From Dipodascopsis uninucleata var. uninucleata (taxonomy: Eukaryota; Ascomycota; Lipomycetes; Lipomycetales; Lipomycetaceae): a stretch of 64,000 nt of DNA. The stretch's first letter is position 1, and every line of letters starts with the position of its first letter. The position numbers and the translations under genes are program-made. A model generated the notes under the pieces. The model made no database searches and had not been told where the DNA came from. It saw nothing but the letters and a program-made list of their open reading frames with translations. The stretch is from contig JAJLTO010000006.1 of NCBI GenBank assembly GCA_030568195.1, forward strand, positions 434,001 through 498,000, in the 5' to 3' direction. Below are positions 11,873 to 25,786 of the stretch, piece after piece.

Positions 11873-14800
11873 CTATATAGATGTGTCATCCACTGCTGTC
11901 AGTATTTCCCTTGTCTGCTCGATTATAGCAAGACTGCTTTCGTCGTCATTAAACTGATGGATATCTTCACGCAGACAGAAGTCTTCCAAATATAGATGCT
12001 CATCATATCCTGATGCACGGACAGCTTGCTTTAAATCTTTACTATTACCACGACTTGACGCGCTGAAAGTACGACAGTTTTGTTCTGATAAGTTATAAAG
12101 CCTCTTGATGTGTTGTCTAATTTGCCAAATGGTATACAATATGACACATAGCACAGCTACTTCTTGTATGGATTGCATTGTGGTTTTAGCATTACCTTGC
12201 TTCTCTGCATCACTTCGTTGATCTAGAGAAGACTGACCCTGAATATCAGAAATCATATAAAGAACAGACATTCCTGTTCCTGATATAATTTTATCTAATC
12301 CATACACAATTAAATGAGCATCCTCTGTGGTTGAAAGTTCAAGCGTAGATATATTTACTCCCACAAATCTTACAAATTTCAGATGATGAATTCCAGCATC
12401 GCCAACTGTAAGCTTTGCAGGGTCAAAGTCCATTGCTCTAGTAATACCAAGAAAGAACTTCTTTCTAGTAGCTCTACTACCCTTTATGACCGAAAATAGT
12501 GGATCTATACAAGTGTCTTCAGAATAGTTCTCACCACGCTGCGACCTCATTGCTTCTCCGTATTGAACTGCCTTCTTAACTCCGTCCACGTAGCTTCCTT
12601 CAATTAATGACTCGTGCTTTTCATGTAGTTTTTGATGCATTTCAAGAGCAATACCTCGGATAGCGGATTGTTTTGAGGTTTCTAATGCGATAATGGTCGG
12701 AATGCAACTTCTTGGATTGGGATATCCTTGACGAACAATTTTTTCAAGCAATAATATAGCCGCGAATGCGTACTCATCTTCTGATCCCAGAGCAATACTT
12801 AAGATGTTGTCTAGATATCTCTGGACTAAAGACGCACAAACGCCATCGTTGGCAAATTTGGTGGTACTGCCTTGTAACACTCCAATATCTACCTCTAAGT
12901 CAGTTCCTCCCCTTTCTCTTACAGCATCATCAGCCTTCTTTTGCTCATATGTTAAAAACTCAGAGAGCACTTTCACGACAGTATCTCGTAAATCCTTGTC
13001 GCCCTTATTCAAAACATCATCCAAAACATTGAGAGCCATTGGAGATACAAATATTTGTGGATGAGCGATAGATATTATACCTAGATTCCTAACAGCAATT
13101 TTTCTGATAGGAGTAATAACACTAGGATGCGCAAAAACTTGCATAGTGTTAACGATTATTTCAGTAACAGACCTGCCTTTTACTCCTGGAACTTGCTGAA
13201 ACATTGAGAAGTACTGTTCAAGATTACAATAGCGTCCAAAGTTGCCAAGAAGATGCAGTAGTCTCACAAGTTTTGGATCTGCTACTTTGAGCTCTCCTTT
13301 CGCTACTTGCGATTTAAAAGGCGCTAGGACTTTAAGACAAGATATGGCTGTGACTGCTAGTCTTCTTGTATCTTTCAAAAGTGAGCTCGCCTCCCATAGG
13401 CACGGCATAGCCTCCGATAGTTCTCGAAGATTAAATTTACTGAGACGCTTAAGAAGCACCTGTTGGACTTCGGCAATGAATTTCGTTCGCATGGCACCCA
13501 CTAAAGGAAGCAAATTGCGAAATATAACCAACACATAGTAACTTGTCATGTCACCACTAATTTTATCATCCTGTAAATATATGAGAAGAGATACTAACTG
13601 ATCCGGTTCAAAAATAGAGGGATAGGACATTGCGAAAGTCGATAATAACCCAAAGAGACTCTGTAGCGATATTTTAGACATATCGGAACATTCTATTATC
13701 ATCTCAAACAACCTCTCTACCATTCGCTTGCAAATTGAAGCATACTGCTTAATCGTTAAATTATTGTGGTCATTTTTATCAAATATGTTCTCAATAGTAG
13801 TTTGAATAAGTCTTGCTGCCTTTTCAGACCTGTCTCTAGTCTGCAGTAAGATATTTACACGCATGTCAATTTCTGAGCCTCTTGGAAGATCGCCATCTTC
13901 GTCTATAGGAAGATGGAACCATATATCTTCTATCGTCTTTTTCGCTAGGTTTTCTACTCCAGAATCCTCATCCTCCGTTCGACGTAATAAACGCTCCGCG
14001 ATTTCGATTTTTATAATAGGATCTATGGTTGAGAGATAAATATCTTTGAGTAGTTTCAATACGCGTCGCCTAACACCAGTTCCAGTGTCGCCTGATCTCT
14101 CACAGAGCATAGGGTAGAACTTTTCAGTAACCTCTGGCTTTATAAGGATATATTTGCCGACAATATCAACAGCAGCATCTCGAACTTGGGCTGAACTGTC
14201 GACAAGTCTACCAGATACAGATGCCATTACACTAGGATCGGTTAGGATTGATGGATCTTTGGCTAACAACTGATTCAGTACCCGTAGTGCTTTACTGCGA
14301 GTAAGAATCTTTGAATTATCTAAAGATCTAAGTATCTCAGATAATATTCTGTCGTACAACTTCGATAGAGGTAAGGTCAAAAGTATCTGAACATACTGCG
14401 ACTTAATAGTAGAGTCACTATCATCGTTGAAACTATTTATAAAATCTATTAGTATTCCAAAATTAAAACATACGAACATAACATACTTTTCCTTCAAAGT
14501 CCACGACTCGTCGATCGCAGAAAATATCAACTTTCTTATAGCTTTGATTAAGTCATTAGAAAGATATTCAATATCCAAGAAACCCGAAAATATCGATATC
14601 CACTCTGTAAGCGTATATCCGTGAGCTGTGCTAACTGTAGGCTCTGAACTTATTCGCTTATGGAGATGAAGTAAGACATGATTGAGAGTTTCTATTGTAT
14701 GATCAAGTTCTTTTTTCGTGACTGATGAAGTAATTCCAGCAAGTTGATTAGGAGCCTGTCGAACTGTTATCAGCTTGGAACCCACAGTACCAAGGACATC

Positions 14801-17642
14801 AAGAGCCATAGAGTTTACTTGTGCGCCATGGGTATCAGGATCAGCACATCCGATCTGAAAGAAAAAACAATATCAATCAGTCAACATACAAATATACTAA
14901 TATTATCATGCTTACCATGTGCATGCTAAGGCAACGAAGTAAAAGTTCAGCTGATGGCCATTCAGGTAGTTCCAGAACTGCGATGAAGTCTTCAGTAAAC
15001 ATATCTAAAAGAACGCGGTACGGTGATTCTCCACCCGTTTTAATTGATTTGACAGTTCGTTCCACAAGGAAGTTGGCAACATCATTCGCACATTTGATAG
15101 CTTGATTATGGCACTTTTGACATTCTTTGATGAACTATAACATATACAATTAGAAAGTCACTCTCATTAGAGGTACCATATTTCAACTTACATCGTCGCG
15201 CTCATGTGCTTCAGCCTCGCGATCATCCAATGACATTATATCGATGTTCATACCAAAAGAGCTACTCTTCGGCACTAATTTCTTGTCAAACGTTCCAGCA
15301 GTCTGTGTAAGACGTAATATAAGAGCTGTTACCAGTTGTATACTGCTGCCTCCTGTAAGTTTGAATTGCCTGGCAGAAATACGTCCAATCGGTAATTTTT
15401 CTATACTAGTTAGAATTTCGCCAAGGATAAATGTTCGCTGGTCTGTGTATGACGCAAATATCTGCGCAAGAATATCCATGCTCGCAACTCGCAAATTTTC
15501 AATATTTAAGTTACCAAAATAAGACTCTTTCTCTTTGATAGTCTCAACAAATATCACATTAGTAGCCATAAATTCTAGTTTAGTTATAACAGACTCATCC
15601 AAGTCATGACCTTGCAAGACGAGATAAGTGGTATTAAGAATGCGAGTGGTCTCTTGGAGAATACCGATCATTAACTTCCTAAAGGTTAAAACATCATTCA
15701 TATCACCTACGGACAGGACATTATTAATTAGTATAGTGATTTGTAGAAGCACATTCATATAAAATGCATGCTTACTCATCGGTGACACTAGTGGTAATAC
15801 TAACGATTCTAATAAAGAATTAATGAGGTCTACAATATCTTTCATCAGATCCTCCGAACAGATCTATAAATGATCATCTTTATTAGAAATTGCAAAAAAA
15901 AAGGCGGGGCGAACAATGAGCATACCTGCTTCTCTTCACGTGAGCCTAACATTGTCCTAAGAACTGTTTTACAGGCTTTTAAACCGCTATCAAGTAAAGA
16001 TAAGTTATTAATGATTTCAGATTCGTCTCCTTCAGTAAGACCTTCACGTCCTCGCCAAGATAAATCTAGTGCTTTTCTTATTGTACGCCCGCATATTTTC
16101 TGCAGCCTTAAAATCGAATCCAATGGAAGATTGTCGTACAGATTAGCAGAAAAAACTCGCCGTAGGGCACCTTCAACGCGAATCTGGACCTCGTTAGACA
16201 GTAAAGGCTCAGTATCCGAACGACCAACCATCCATATACTTGATATAGTTCCTTGTGTTCCAGACGTATCACTTTCCAAATTATCATCTGCCTCAAATAT
16301 TGAGTCCACAATGGATTCAAGTGCTTCCCAAGCAAGTTTGGACTTTGACCTAGGTGTATCAATAACATAACTAGTAGTTGCTCCAGGAGAATCAACATCG
16401 TCCGTCTGCTTACGTTTTCGTAATAACGGACTGTTATTTGAGCCAATATTTATTTTCATGGGAGACAAACCACTGGACGAGGTTTCCGAAGATGGATAAG
16501 GCTTAGATGAATACGAAGTATCGGACATCAACATATTAGGAGTCTGAGGATGAGAAGCCTTCGCCATCATATTTATATCATCTGATCCCATGAGAGCAGC
16601 ATTCAGCTGTCCTTCTTGGGACGTTACAGGATTCGTGGTTTGCATGCTATCTTGTTTTATTCGCTTGCCTGGAGGCTTCATTTCCAGAACGTTATTTTCC
16701 ATTGCTGGTGATTGCATGTGCGCAGTATTTCCTTGTTCCCTACTGATATTAATTTCACTTTCAATGCTTAATTGAACAGCACTATTATTCCAAGGCACCT
16801 CCTGTTGTTGCTGCTGCCGGCGAACACTAGACGATCCAAATGTTGGTGCGTCTCGCAGTGTACTCCACAGCGCGTTCACGGGAATAAGTGGGTTGTAGGA
16901 GGAAGAGTGCGACTCTGAAGATACTAGATTGACCGAAGTAGAGAAAATATCTAATTAGCTTAAATTCATCTGCAAAAAATAGCAAATCTATTGCTGTCCA
17001 AGATCAAATAGACAATATGGCGTACATGTGAATGGCACTTCCGTTCGTTGAAAGATCTGTTCTGCGAAACTACCAAGATGGAATGATCTAACGATATCGT
17101 TCAGCTGCGCATTAGTTGATGGTAAACTAGCCTGCTCACGACTCAATTGAAACGAACTAAATACAGCGTCAGTAGAATTCAATTGGAAATGCCATTAATT
17201 TATTTGCAGGCAGCCAAGCTGGGTCATTCGTAGCCAATTTAAAAAATGACTGTGTACATACAGAGGTGTGTTATCGTTCTGTGTCATGAGCACTTCGCGA
17301 TATCGCTCTACTCTCTCGGCTATAAATCGTGCGTGCTCATCGCTAACAGTTCGTGCATTCAGAGTGTCGTAGAGCTCTCTGGATTGTTGTTCCTCTATCT
17401 CTCCTAACGTGAAAATTGACGTTCTTTCAGTGATCTGTGGTATGCTAGTCAACGATGTGACTGTCAGCAATTACATTAGTATTTCACATTTCCCCATTTT
17501 CAGCAATAAATATCTTAGAGCTCTTCTCACTTCCAGTTGTTGGAATCACTGAAGTCAGTGCCGTAAACTGCAATGCTTCATTGAGGCTCAACGGTGCTGG
17601 TTGCCGATGGTGGCCATCGTCAGTGTCGGAGTCACCCCCCAT
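11873..17642 (-). CDS. SCC2: Cohesin loading factor subunit SCC2/Mis4 (NIPBL)
   Basis: Seven exons, complement(join(11873..14854,14916..15134,15192..15863,15926..16923,17026..17156,17262..17460,17531..17642)), with phases that agree at every junction, encode about 1770 residues. The N-terminus has the Scc4-binding motif region (SLNEALQFTALTSVIP, the usual start of this family). A disordered Ser/Gln-rich segment with a basic patch (RKRKQ) follows. The large C-terminal exon encodes HEAT repeats, with the diagnostic GVRRRVLKLLKDIY and AERLLRRTEDEDSGVENL segments. With Scc4, Scc2 loads cohesin onto chromatin and stimulates its ATPase. The exon 3/4 junction is the least certain: an alternative acceptor about 16 nt upstream keeps frame. 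The gene diverges from HIS2. Confidence 0.95.
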
Positions 17643-18098
17643 CAGAGCTACTCTGTCACTTTGCTAGCCACACAGTCTAGACACTGCTTGTCGTTGCGTT
17701 TTGATTCCAGGAATGTTGCTGGCCTATATTTAATTATTCGTGATATTATATCTTATTAGTCAATATATTAGCCCTAGTTCCCTTCTTTACGGTCTTTTGT
17801 CATAAAACTGTTAAAAAAATCTTTTGTGCTGACAGTCTGATTTCAGAATTTCCTACTCTTGTAATTATTGTCCTAGCGCAATAAAAGGATCGTAAGATGA
17901 GCTTTATGGCGCGTGGAGTTTCAAAAGTAAGTTACATTGGAACACGCCGCAGGCTCCGATTCTTTTGATATTTCTAGTCATACCCAGCCAAAGTCAAAAA
18001 TTGAGAATTGCGGCCGGCTTGCTTACATTGTGGAATCCAGGACTCATTCTATAAAGACAAATCATCTAGGATATTTTGAGAGACCAGATTAGTTAGAG
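17643..18098. promoter_or_regulatory. Divergent promoter region, SCC2 / HIS2
   Basis: A 456-bp spacer between divergent start codons. It contains a short ATG frame of ten codons ending in a perfect GTAAGT donor (17897-17926). That could be a 5' leader exon of HIS2 with an upstream reading frame, but no partner exon is recognisable. Confidence 0.45.
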
Positions 18099-19254
18099 AT
18101 GCACAGTCACCATTCTCACAGCGGTGATTATATCCTCCATGCCAAAGATCATCTGGATGATATCATCCAGCATGTCATTGATATGGGATTTGAAACTTAT
18201 TGTTTAACAGAACATATGCCACGAGATAGCCTTGCAGATAGATATCCTGAGGAGGTGAGTCTACCATTTCTTGTATTTCAAGAGAATATCGTTGCTGAAC
18301 ACATATCGAAATATACATAATAGTGAATGGTGAGCAAGATATTGATGTACATGGATTGGAAGTAAGAGGATGGTGTAATTACTAAGACACGAGGAAAGAT
18401 ATTTCTTCTTTATAGGATAATACTAACGATGGAACCAGAGTCAACTTAGCATTATGGATCTCGAGTCAAACTTCGATAAATTCTATAATCATGCCCGCCA
18501 ATTGCAGAAAGAATACGCATCGAAAGTACGATTACTAGTGGGATTCGAGACTGATTATATTAGACCAAACTACCGGGAACTGATTTCCAGATTACGCTCT
18601 AAATATGAGTTTGATATGTTTGTTGGTTCTGTGCATCATGTCAAAGAGATTCCTATTGATTTTGACATTCCTTCATGGGAGCTAGCAATGAGTAAATGTG
18701 GTGGATCACCGAGGGAGCTTTATGCGGCGTACTTTGACGAGCAATACGATATGTTGACTGACCTGAAGCCCCCAGTAGTCGGCCATTTTGATCTGATTCG
18801 ATTATTCTCCATTGAAGACTCACAGAAACCAATAGAACAATGGCCAGAGGTCCTTGAGAAGGTCGAGAGAAACCTCGATTTTATCATATCCTATGGTGGT
18901 CTAGTTGAGCTTAATTCTGCTGCTATCCGGAAAGGATGGTCTGAGCCATATCCTCGAGCAGATATTTGTAAGGTAAGAGCTAGTCAACAACAGTAAATGA
19001 GTTTTTAGGAATACACTAATATTATACTATAGTTAATCATGAAGAAAGATGGTCGTTTTACTCTATCAGACGATAGCCATGGGATTGCTCAAGTAGGCTT
19101 GAATTTCCACAAAGTGCTGGCCTATATTCAAGCACTGGGAATTGAGACTATGTACTACATTGATTTAGACGACAATGGATCATCAATTGTGGTTCCTGAA
19201 AAGGTTGCCGATATGGCTAGAAATTCATTTTGGAAGCAATATGAGCAGTTATGA
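18099..19254 (+). CDS. HIS2: Histidinol-phosphatase (PHP family)
   Basis: Four exons, join(18099..18254,18335..18361,18439..18972,19033..19254), all phase 0, encode 312 residues. It removes phosphate from histidinol phosphate, the penultimate stage of histidine synthesis. It begins with the canonical metal-binding MHSHHSHSGDY, has TEHMPR as the second motif, and has GSVHHVKEIPIDFD, VVGHFDL and LSDDSHG as later metal-ligand motifs of the PHP fold. Exon 2 is only 27 nt (QDIDVHGLE). I placed it because it restores phase between YPEE and the SQLSIMDLESNFDKFY segment, and because it is flanked by an AG and a GTAAGA. The next intron has an ACTAAC branch. Length agrees with yeast His2 (335). Confidence 0.93.
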
Positions 19255-19346
19255 AATAATGTACACTTGCTTACATTAAATATCCTATTCCTTTGTATTT
19301 ATCTCGTGAACTATATATGACTATTGACGAAACTATCAATCCATGC

Positions 19347-22300
19347 TCAAGATTTGATGTCCGATAGAACTTCTTCAATAATACCTAATATTTAATAATA
19401 GATGAATTTTGTTAGCTTTGTCATCGTATGACTTGAAACATGACCTGACAGCGAAAACATACCTGCTGCAACTGTATTGCCCTCTTGACGAAGGACGATA
19501 CGACCTAAATCCTTGTTCTTCTTGAAGGATTCAGTCGGAAAGCACTTATTTAGAACTTCAATTTCTATGAGAGCGGATTGACCACTGATCAAATGACGGG
19601 GCTTATTCTTTATTACTTTGCCTGCTTTGTCCAAAGTCGAAATAAGCTTTGAAATCTTGGCAGCTTCAGAAGTTCTTCCGCGATAAATGATGACTGTGGA
19701 GCCCTTTATCAGCGGAATTCGAAGATCAAAGACAATGATTCTTGCCTTAAGAACCGTGGCACACCTCACTGGCTCCTTGATACTGCAGAGAATATCACCG
19801 GCTCTCAAATGAATTATATCAATATTCGTAAGACCAATTTGAACATTATCTCCTGCAACTGCCCATTGCGATGGTTCAGTTCCAACTATAATATCCTTAA
19901 CAACAGCAGTTTCATTGCTAGGAACAGCCAAGATTGTTTCTCCCACTTGGACGTTACCCCCATTTATTCTACCCGTAATATTCACAACGTTCGAAGTCGT
20001 ACCTTTGAAAACATCCGTTAGAGATAATCGAAGGGCGCTCCTTATATCGCGCTTTATTGTTGACAAGTTTTCTATAGTATCAAATACTGTTAATAGGAAT
20101 TCGTGAATCACAGGATCGTAGATATGCTATCATTACCTAGTTCTCCAAGCAGAGTCTTTCCCGTGTACCACAATAAACCATATTGATCAGACTGCTTCAC
20201 AATATTATCACCATTTAATCCACTACATGGAATGAAGACAGTCTGGCTCTCAGCGAAGCCTGCAGTAGCTAAAAAGGGTAATAATGTGTCCTTTATCTCG
20301 TTATATCTTGTTTCGCTCCAATTAATCTAAGACAAAATATGTAAGTATGAAAAACAAGTAAAATGATAGCAAATTTCTTACATTATCAAGCTTATTTACA
20401 GCCACGATAAGTTTCTGAACACCTAAGCTTCTGACTAAAAATACATGCTCTCTAGTCTGACCAGATTGATGAAATCCCGCCTCAAATGCGTTGGCAGACG
20501 CATCAATCACCAGCAAAGCAAAATCGGCCTAATTATTCAATTAGAAAATATAATGGTTGGTATATTACTGCTCCTCTTACCTCTGAAGCGCCAGCAATCA
20601 TATTTGGTACAAAATCCTTGTGTCCTGGAGCGTCTAAAATGGTGAATGAAACCTTTTCGGATTCAAACATATTCATTGCAATATCCATTGTCACACCCCT
20701 ATTATTTAATATTAGTATATCTATACTTGTGAACCTATAAATTATTCCTGAGCTTAATACCTTCTTCGTTCCTCTTCGCTTTGATCTAAGATCCATGCAA
20801 AAGCAAATGATCCTTTACCAAGACTAGCAGAATCTTTCTTGTATTTCTGCATAGTTCGCTGGTCGACTGCGCCGATGTCAACTAATAGCCTACCCATAAG
20901 AGTACTCTTTCCCGCGTCGACGTGACCTAAAGTGAAAATACAAGTTAGAGCAGGCTCTAGAGTAACTTTTTAATATCAATTTCGTTGAAATTCAGACGGT
21001 ACATACCCACAACGACAAAGTTAATTGAAGGCTTTCTATTGGAATTTTCGAACTCTTTAATCACATCAAGCTTTAAATTCTTGTTGATATTGTCCTTCAT
21101 AGAAAGATTCTTCATATCTTTCACAATACTGCTTTGTGGCGCAGTTCCTTTATTCATATTTTGCGCATTCTTAATAGCATCATCCGGACTTGGCTTTTCG
21201 AATGTTTTCGTTATCTGATCTGCCTGCTTACTTGTAACTGATAAGTAGAAATATTTTTGGTTAGTTATAATGTTCCATGCTTGCTTATGAGATGTAAAAT
21301 AGCGTTCATGATTAGACGATGGATCGCAAAGCGACATGGCAAAGCTGGAAGGACTATCCGATGAAAATGATCCCGAGTATTTCTCAATATTTATATCTTT
21401 TCGCATCTGTTCAGAAATACGGGTCTCAGCTGGATAAATCTGCGGCGGTGACGACGATAGCAATGATTTGTGCTTCGGTTGAGGCTCCTTTGGTGGAGAA
21501 ACTGTCTCCTCAACATGCATAACCTGTGCTGAGATAGACCCTTCTGGTGAAAGCGATTTGGTTGAACGTTTCAGGTTACGGTCTGCAAGTAATTCTTCAA
21601 GACGTTTTGACATCGTAGATCCACGGATAGAGTCCGAAAGGTCGCTATCATTAGTCCGCTTGATACCAGAAACTGGCGACTGCATCTGTGACGTTGCTGA
21701 AAGAGAATTTTGCTCGGCTTCTTGACGCTTAGCAGCTCGAGCTTTCGCGAGTGCTGCCAACTTCGATCCGCCGAGAAGACCAATTCTCGAAGGCATCCGA
21801 CTGCACCATATCAGTTCTGACTTTTGGCTCTCATCTAACGTCCACGGTATACCAATAAATGCTGAATGTCTTAACTTATGCACACATGTATGATGAACTT
21901 TATCAGATAGCCGCTGTCTTTTTGGATTACAGAAATCTTCATCAAGGATAGCTTTCCGCAGTTTCATGGATTCTGCATATAATCGAATACCAGTCGCTTT
22001 AATAAAAGAAACAAACGTCTAAGTACATATCCAGGCAGCAAATAAAGTCTTCTATAAATAAATAATGAAATAGCAAATCACAAACCTCTTTCTTGCTTCT
22101 TTTGCTGAGATTTCTTCTCCGTCTTTTTGATTTGATCTGATATCTCTATATTAGCCTTTACCGAATAGATATTCCAAAAAAAAATGTACACTCACCTTGC
22201 AAAACATTTACAGACTTGTCGACATCGAAATAATATTCCCAAACTGTATCTCTGATCTGCGAATCTGTGACCGGCTTCCCTTTCAGAATCGATTTCACTT

Positions 22301-22613
22301 CTCGAATCGCATTGGTGAAAGCCTCTTAAGTCTTCGGTTAACTAGCGTGATATTGCCAAATTTAACAACTTCATTGTAACCAACCTTGATCCTCTGGTGA
22401 TAAATCTAATACCAATAAGTTAGTATTTGATAACATTATATTTAGGTCTCTCTAGCATTCTTCCAGTCTAGCATCTACTAGCGAATTACTGTTGATGCTT
22501 TGGACAGTAAGTTCTTGGGAATCATACCTTCTTCCTGTTGTGCATACTCTTCTTCGTCATAGAAGTCGTCATCTGCAACAATATGTTCAGTAAACTCATC
22601 TCCATCGTACAAC
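19347..22613 (-). CDS. HBS1: HBS1-type translational GTPase (eRF3-like, ribosome rescue), 5' exon not found
   Basis: At least eleven exons: complement(join(19347..19384,19463..20086,20137..20326,20382..20528,20581..20698,20761..20926,21007..21972,22086..22145,22196..22324,22385..22405,22528..22613)); the first coding exon upstream is unresolved. It partners Dom34/Pelota to dissociate stalled ribosomes. An acidic N-terminus leads into the HBS1 N-terminal domain ([16 protein letters not shown]). A long, largely disordered linker exon (21007-21972) contains [15 protein letters not shown]. The EF1A-like GTPase core follows: P-loop [17 protein letters not shown] (switch I), DAPGHKDF and NKLD. Barrel domains end in [16 protein letters not shown]. 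One exon is 21 nt. Many fungi encode Hbs1 and Ski7 functions from one gene by alternative splicing, so the long linker could serve both. It converges with HIS2. Confidence 0.93.
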
Positions 22614-25600
22614 CTAAAAATACGATATGCATACCATCATATCCTGAATATTTTGACATGACTCATCTATATCGTTCACAGAAATACTTATGCTGATGAA
22701 ACTAAACACAAAAATGTTGATTCTAGCTCAAATGAGTTGTTTATCAATTGGTAACAGGAAATTTCATGCAATTCGTATATTATACCATTACCACAACCCC
22801 ACTAGTTTTAGCTGTCGAGAGTAATTGCGCTGCCCCCCATTAATCTCACCGGCAAGAACCAAGCTCTCACTAGATTCAACGTACGAACAGTACTTACGCA
22901 ACTCATTTCTTGTTTACTATATGTTAATAGTTACTCTTAGTCATATATTAAAATAACTCATATATTTAAAGGAAGAACTACATAGGTACAGACAACAAAC
23001 TTCATTAGACATCTGACTAATGGGTAACCAAAGAAACGATTAAGGGACAGCAAACTCCTTAAAAATGAAAAAGGCCTTAGTTTTTCTTATTCATCGAAAA
23101 GCTTTTCATCATACAGACCGGTAAAATGTATAGAGAATGTGAGAGTTAGAAGCTGAGGCGGAACAGATCCAGCATTTCTACAAGTATGACTTGTATCTAG
23201 AAATAAATTCGCACAGCAGCAAATATCACCCTTACGCTGCTCAAAGACATTAGGTCCTCCCTGCGTCTCAGAAGTGTTCACTGCCAGATAAATACTGACG
23301 TTCTACTTGATTCTAGAGAATAAATTCGCCCCATCAGAAGCAATGTGCAACATATACCGTTCATGTTTGTTACTATTTAATCTACGAGAGCTTCCGCTGG
23401 GTACACTTGTGTAAGCATTTAATGTTGTCCTGTTAGCAAACTGCTGTGTTGCATACAGATAGATATATTCGAGTTCCATCGCTTGGAGGTAAAAAGGCTC
23501 ATCAGATCCAACCTCTTACAGATAGATCTAAAGCGTATCCATATGATATTGTGGTATAGGGTGTACGGAAAAAAGATAATACGACATCATAGAAAACAAA
23601 CTTAAATTTACAACAGGTCAAAATTGCTGATGTCGATTTTGTCTACCCGATGATCAGGGATGCAATGAACAGAGGAAATCAAAGATGACATAATATAGAC
23701 AAAAGTAAAGTTTGTTCATCATTACCCTACGATACATTTGAGTAATCAACAACTATTAAAACAACTCGTGCGAAAGGAAGCTCATTTGTAGATATATGAT
23801 CGACAGATCCGAATCACAATCCGACCAGTGAAAGTCCTTAATGTATAGAATATCTACCCTGCGATCTTAGGATTATTTTCTAGTGTCGTTAGCATATACG
23901 TCCTTGCCACGGCAAGTAATCGGAATGTGAAGCAAACTTTGGTGATGAGAATGAGGACATTAATAGGAATCGATTGATGAGCCTTATAATCAGTACAGTT
24001 TGGAGCTTATTGTTACAGTCTTCTACACTATTCTGACAGATGAGTACCACCATGTCTAAAAACGAGCCGCATGGCGCTTTGGATAAATGAGGCGTTGTCA
24101 TCCAGCGGCTCACCTAGTAGTGTAAATATGCAAAGGCTAGCTATCTGCACAAAATGGCTTGTAGCTACATAAATTACATAAGCTGCACATGCCGCATTCC
24201 CTTGAACCAAACTAGCAGCTATCCTTTTAAAATGTCGTCAGTGCCAAAATCCCGTTCGGAAGGATGTCATCGGCAATTATTAGCTTTTTGTGCCTTGAGC
24301 AGCAACCGGTATCCTGTTGCCGCAGCAGCAGCTCTTGCTCTATCCAACAACATTGTGAAGCGTCGCGCATCATAATAATCTGGCTATCTGGATAAGGGTA
24401 AATTGGACACGATACCCTTAACCATTTCCAACATTACTCCTTGTTTGTACTTGACATCCACGTGTCTCGAATACACTTGCCTAAGAGCGAGAGCTAATTC
24501 ACATGAGTAAGAAGGTGATCCGTGAGAAGTAAGCTGGAAGACATGATAGATCGCAATATTTGGCAATCGTTTTTTGCAATTAATAAACTGTCTCTGACAT
24601 TACAATTTCTTCGTTCTTGTGACAGAGGTGCTATTAAGAGTAAGCACATATTCAGACGTGTTGTCTGTCTATAAGGTTTAAGTGTATCCGAGCTTGTTAA
24701 ACAGACCACCTCTTGTAGTCCGTGCTCCTTAGTATTAAGACAAGTCAAATATTCTTGTTAGGTTTATATAGTGTTTTCGGATTAATATGTGTTAGCCGAG
24801 CTAGACAATCGTACAAGCGTAAAAATACTCTTACTTTACCGCACATTTCCTCCAATAAATTAACTTTGCGTCACGGTCCGCCGACGGCCAGTGCTTCGGC
24901 GCGCGTATACAGTAACAGAATATACTTGGCTGGAAAGTTTGACTAACCTATTAAGGTTAATAGTGTGCTACAGAGCGACCCACAGTCCATCTAGGCACAA
25001 ATTATTTAAACATCTCGCATTTAGCACCAGAATGTTTATTACATTTGTTTCCTTATGCCATGCTTATATACTAAACTAAGCATTCTGGTTCTGGTTTTGT
25101 CTTGCAAATACCTCCAACCCCATACAATATCTCCGTATCTCTGCACAGTCCATGCTTAAACCTGCTTTGGCTGCATCTTTCTAAATTCCCTGACAGATAT
25201 CACAAACCGTACCCTGATAACGGGACATTATTTTCTTAACACTACGCCTGATCGCTCTCTTTTCTAGTTGCACAGGTAGGAAACTTGTATTTTTTACATT
25301 AACATATCTTGAGCTGCAGATTGAAGTGGTATATTTGTGTAAAGACGCGTAATCGGCGTTTAGATAACGAAACAGAGGTAATACCTCGTATGCGAGTGTG
25401 GATTACAATCCTAGTTATCAAGAGCAAGATTTCTGTGGTATATGCAATAGGAGAATAGGGCTCCGTAATTAGGCAGTGCAGAAGGGATACTGGAATATTT
25501 TTACCACCAGCGCCGGTTATTACTATTAACAACCGCAAAATTCTCACTACGATCCTGTTTCACGTTGGAGGTGTTCGTGTGCCGTGGATACAGTGTCCTT

Positions 25601-25786
25601 AAAGCTCTAAAGCCACTCGCGCTGAGCGAATTGAAGTTCATTAAGCAGCGCTGCAATTCTGCCAGTTATTCGGCTTCGACCCTAACTACGACGACGACAC
25701 ATTGAGCTCAAGTCCTCGAAGGTATAGAGTATTGTACTATTCCTATCACTATTGTTTGGCATCAGCGTTAGTTAGCATTTGTGATA
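22614..25786. other. 3.2 kb gap, HBS1 5' region and Zn2Cys6 upstream region
   Basis: It must include the missing first exon of HBS1 near its left end. I found no other recognisable coding sequence. Several frames of 60-85 codons occur on the minus strand (for example 23087-23281 and 24028-24210), but they lack convincing starts, splice context or family motifs. The right end is the long upstream region of the Zn2Cys6 gene. Confidence 0.5.
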
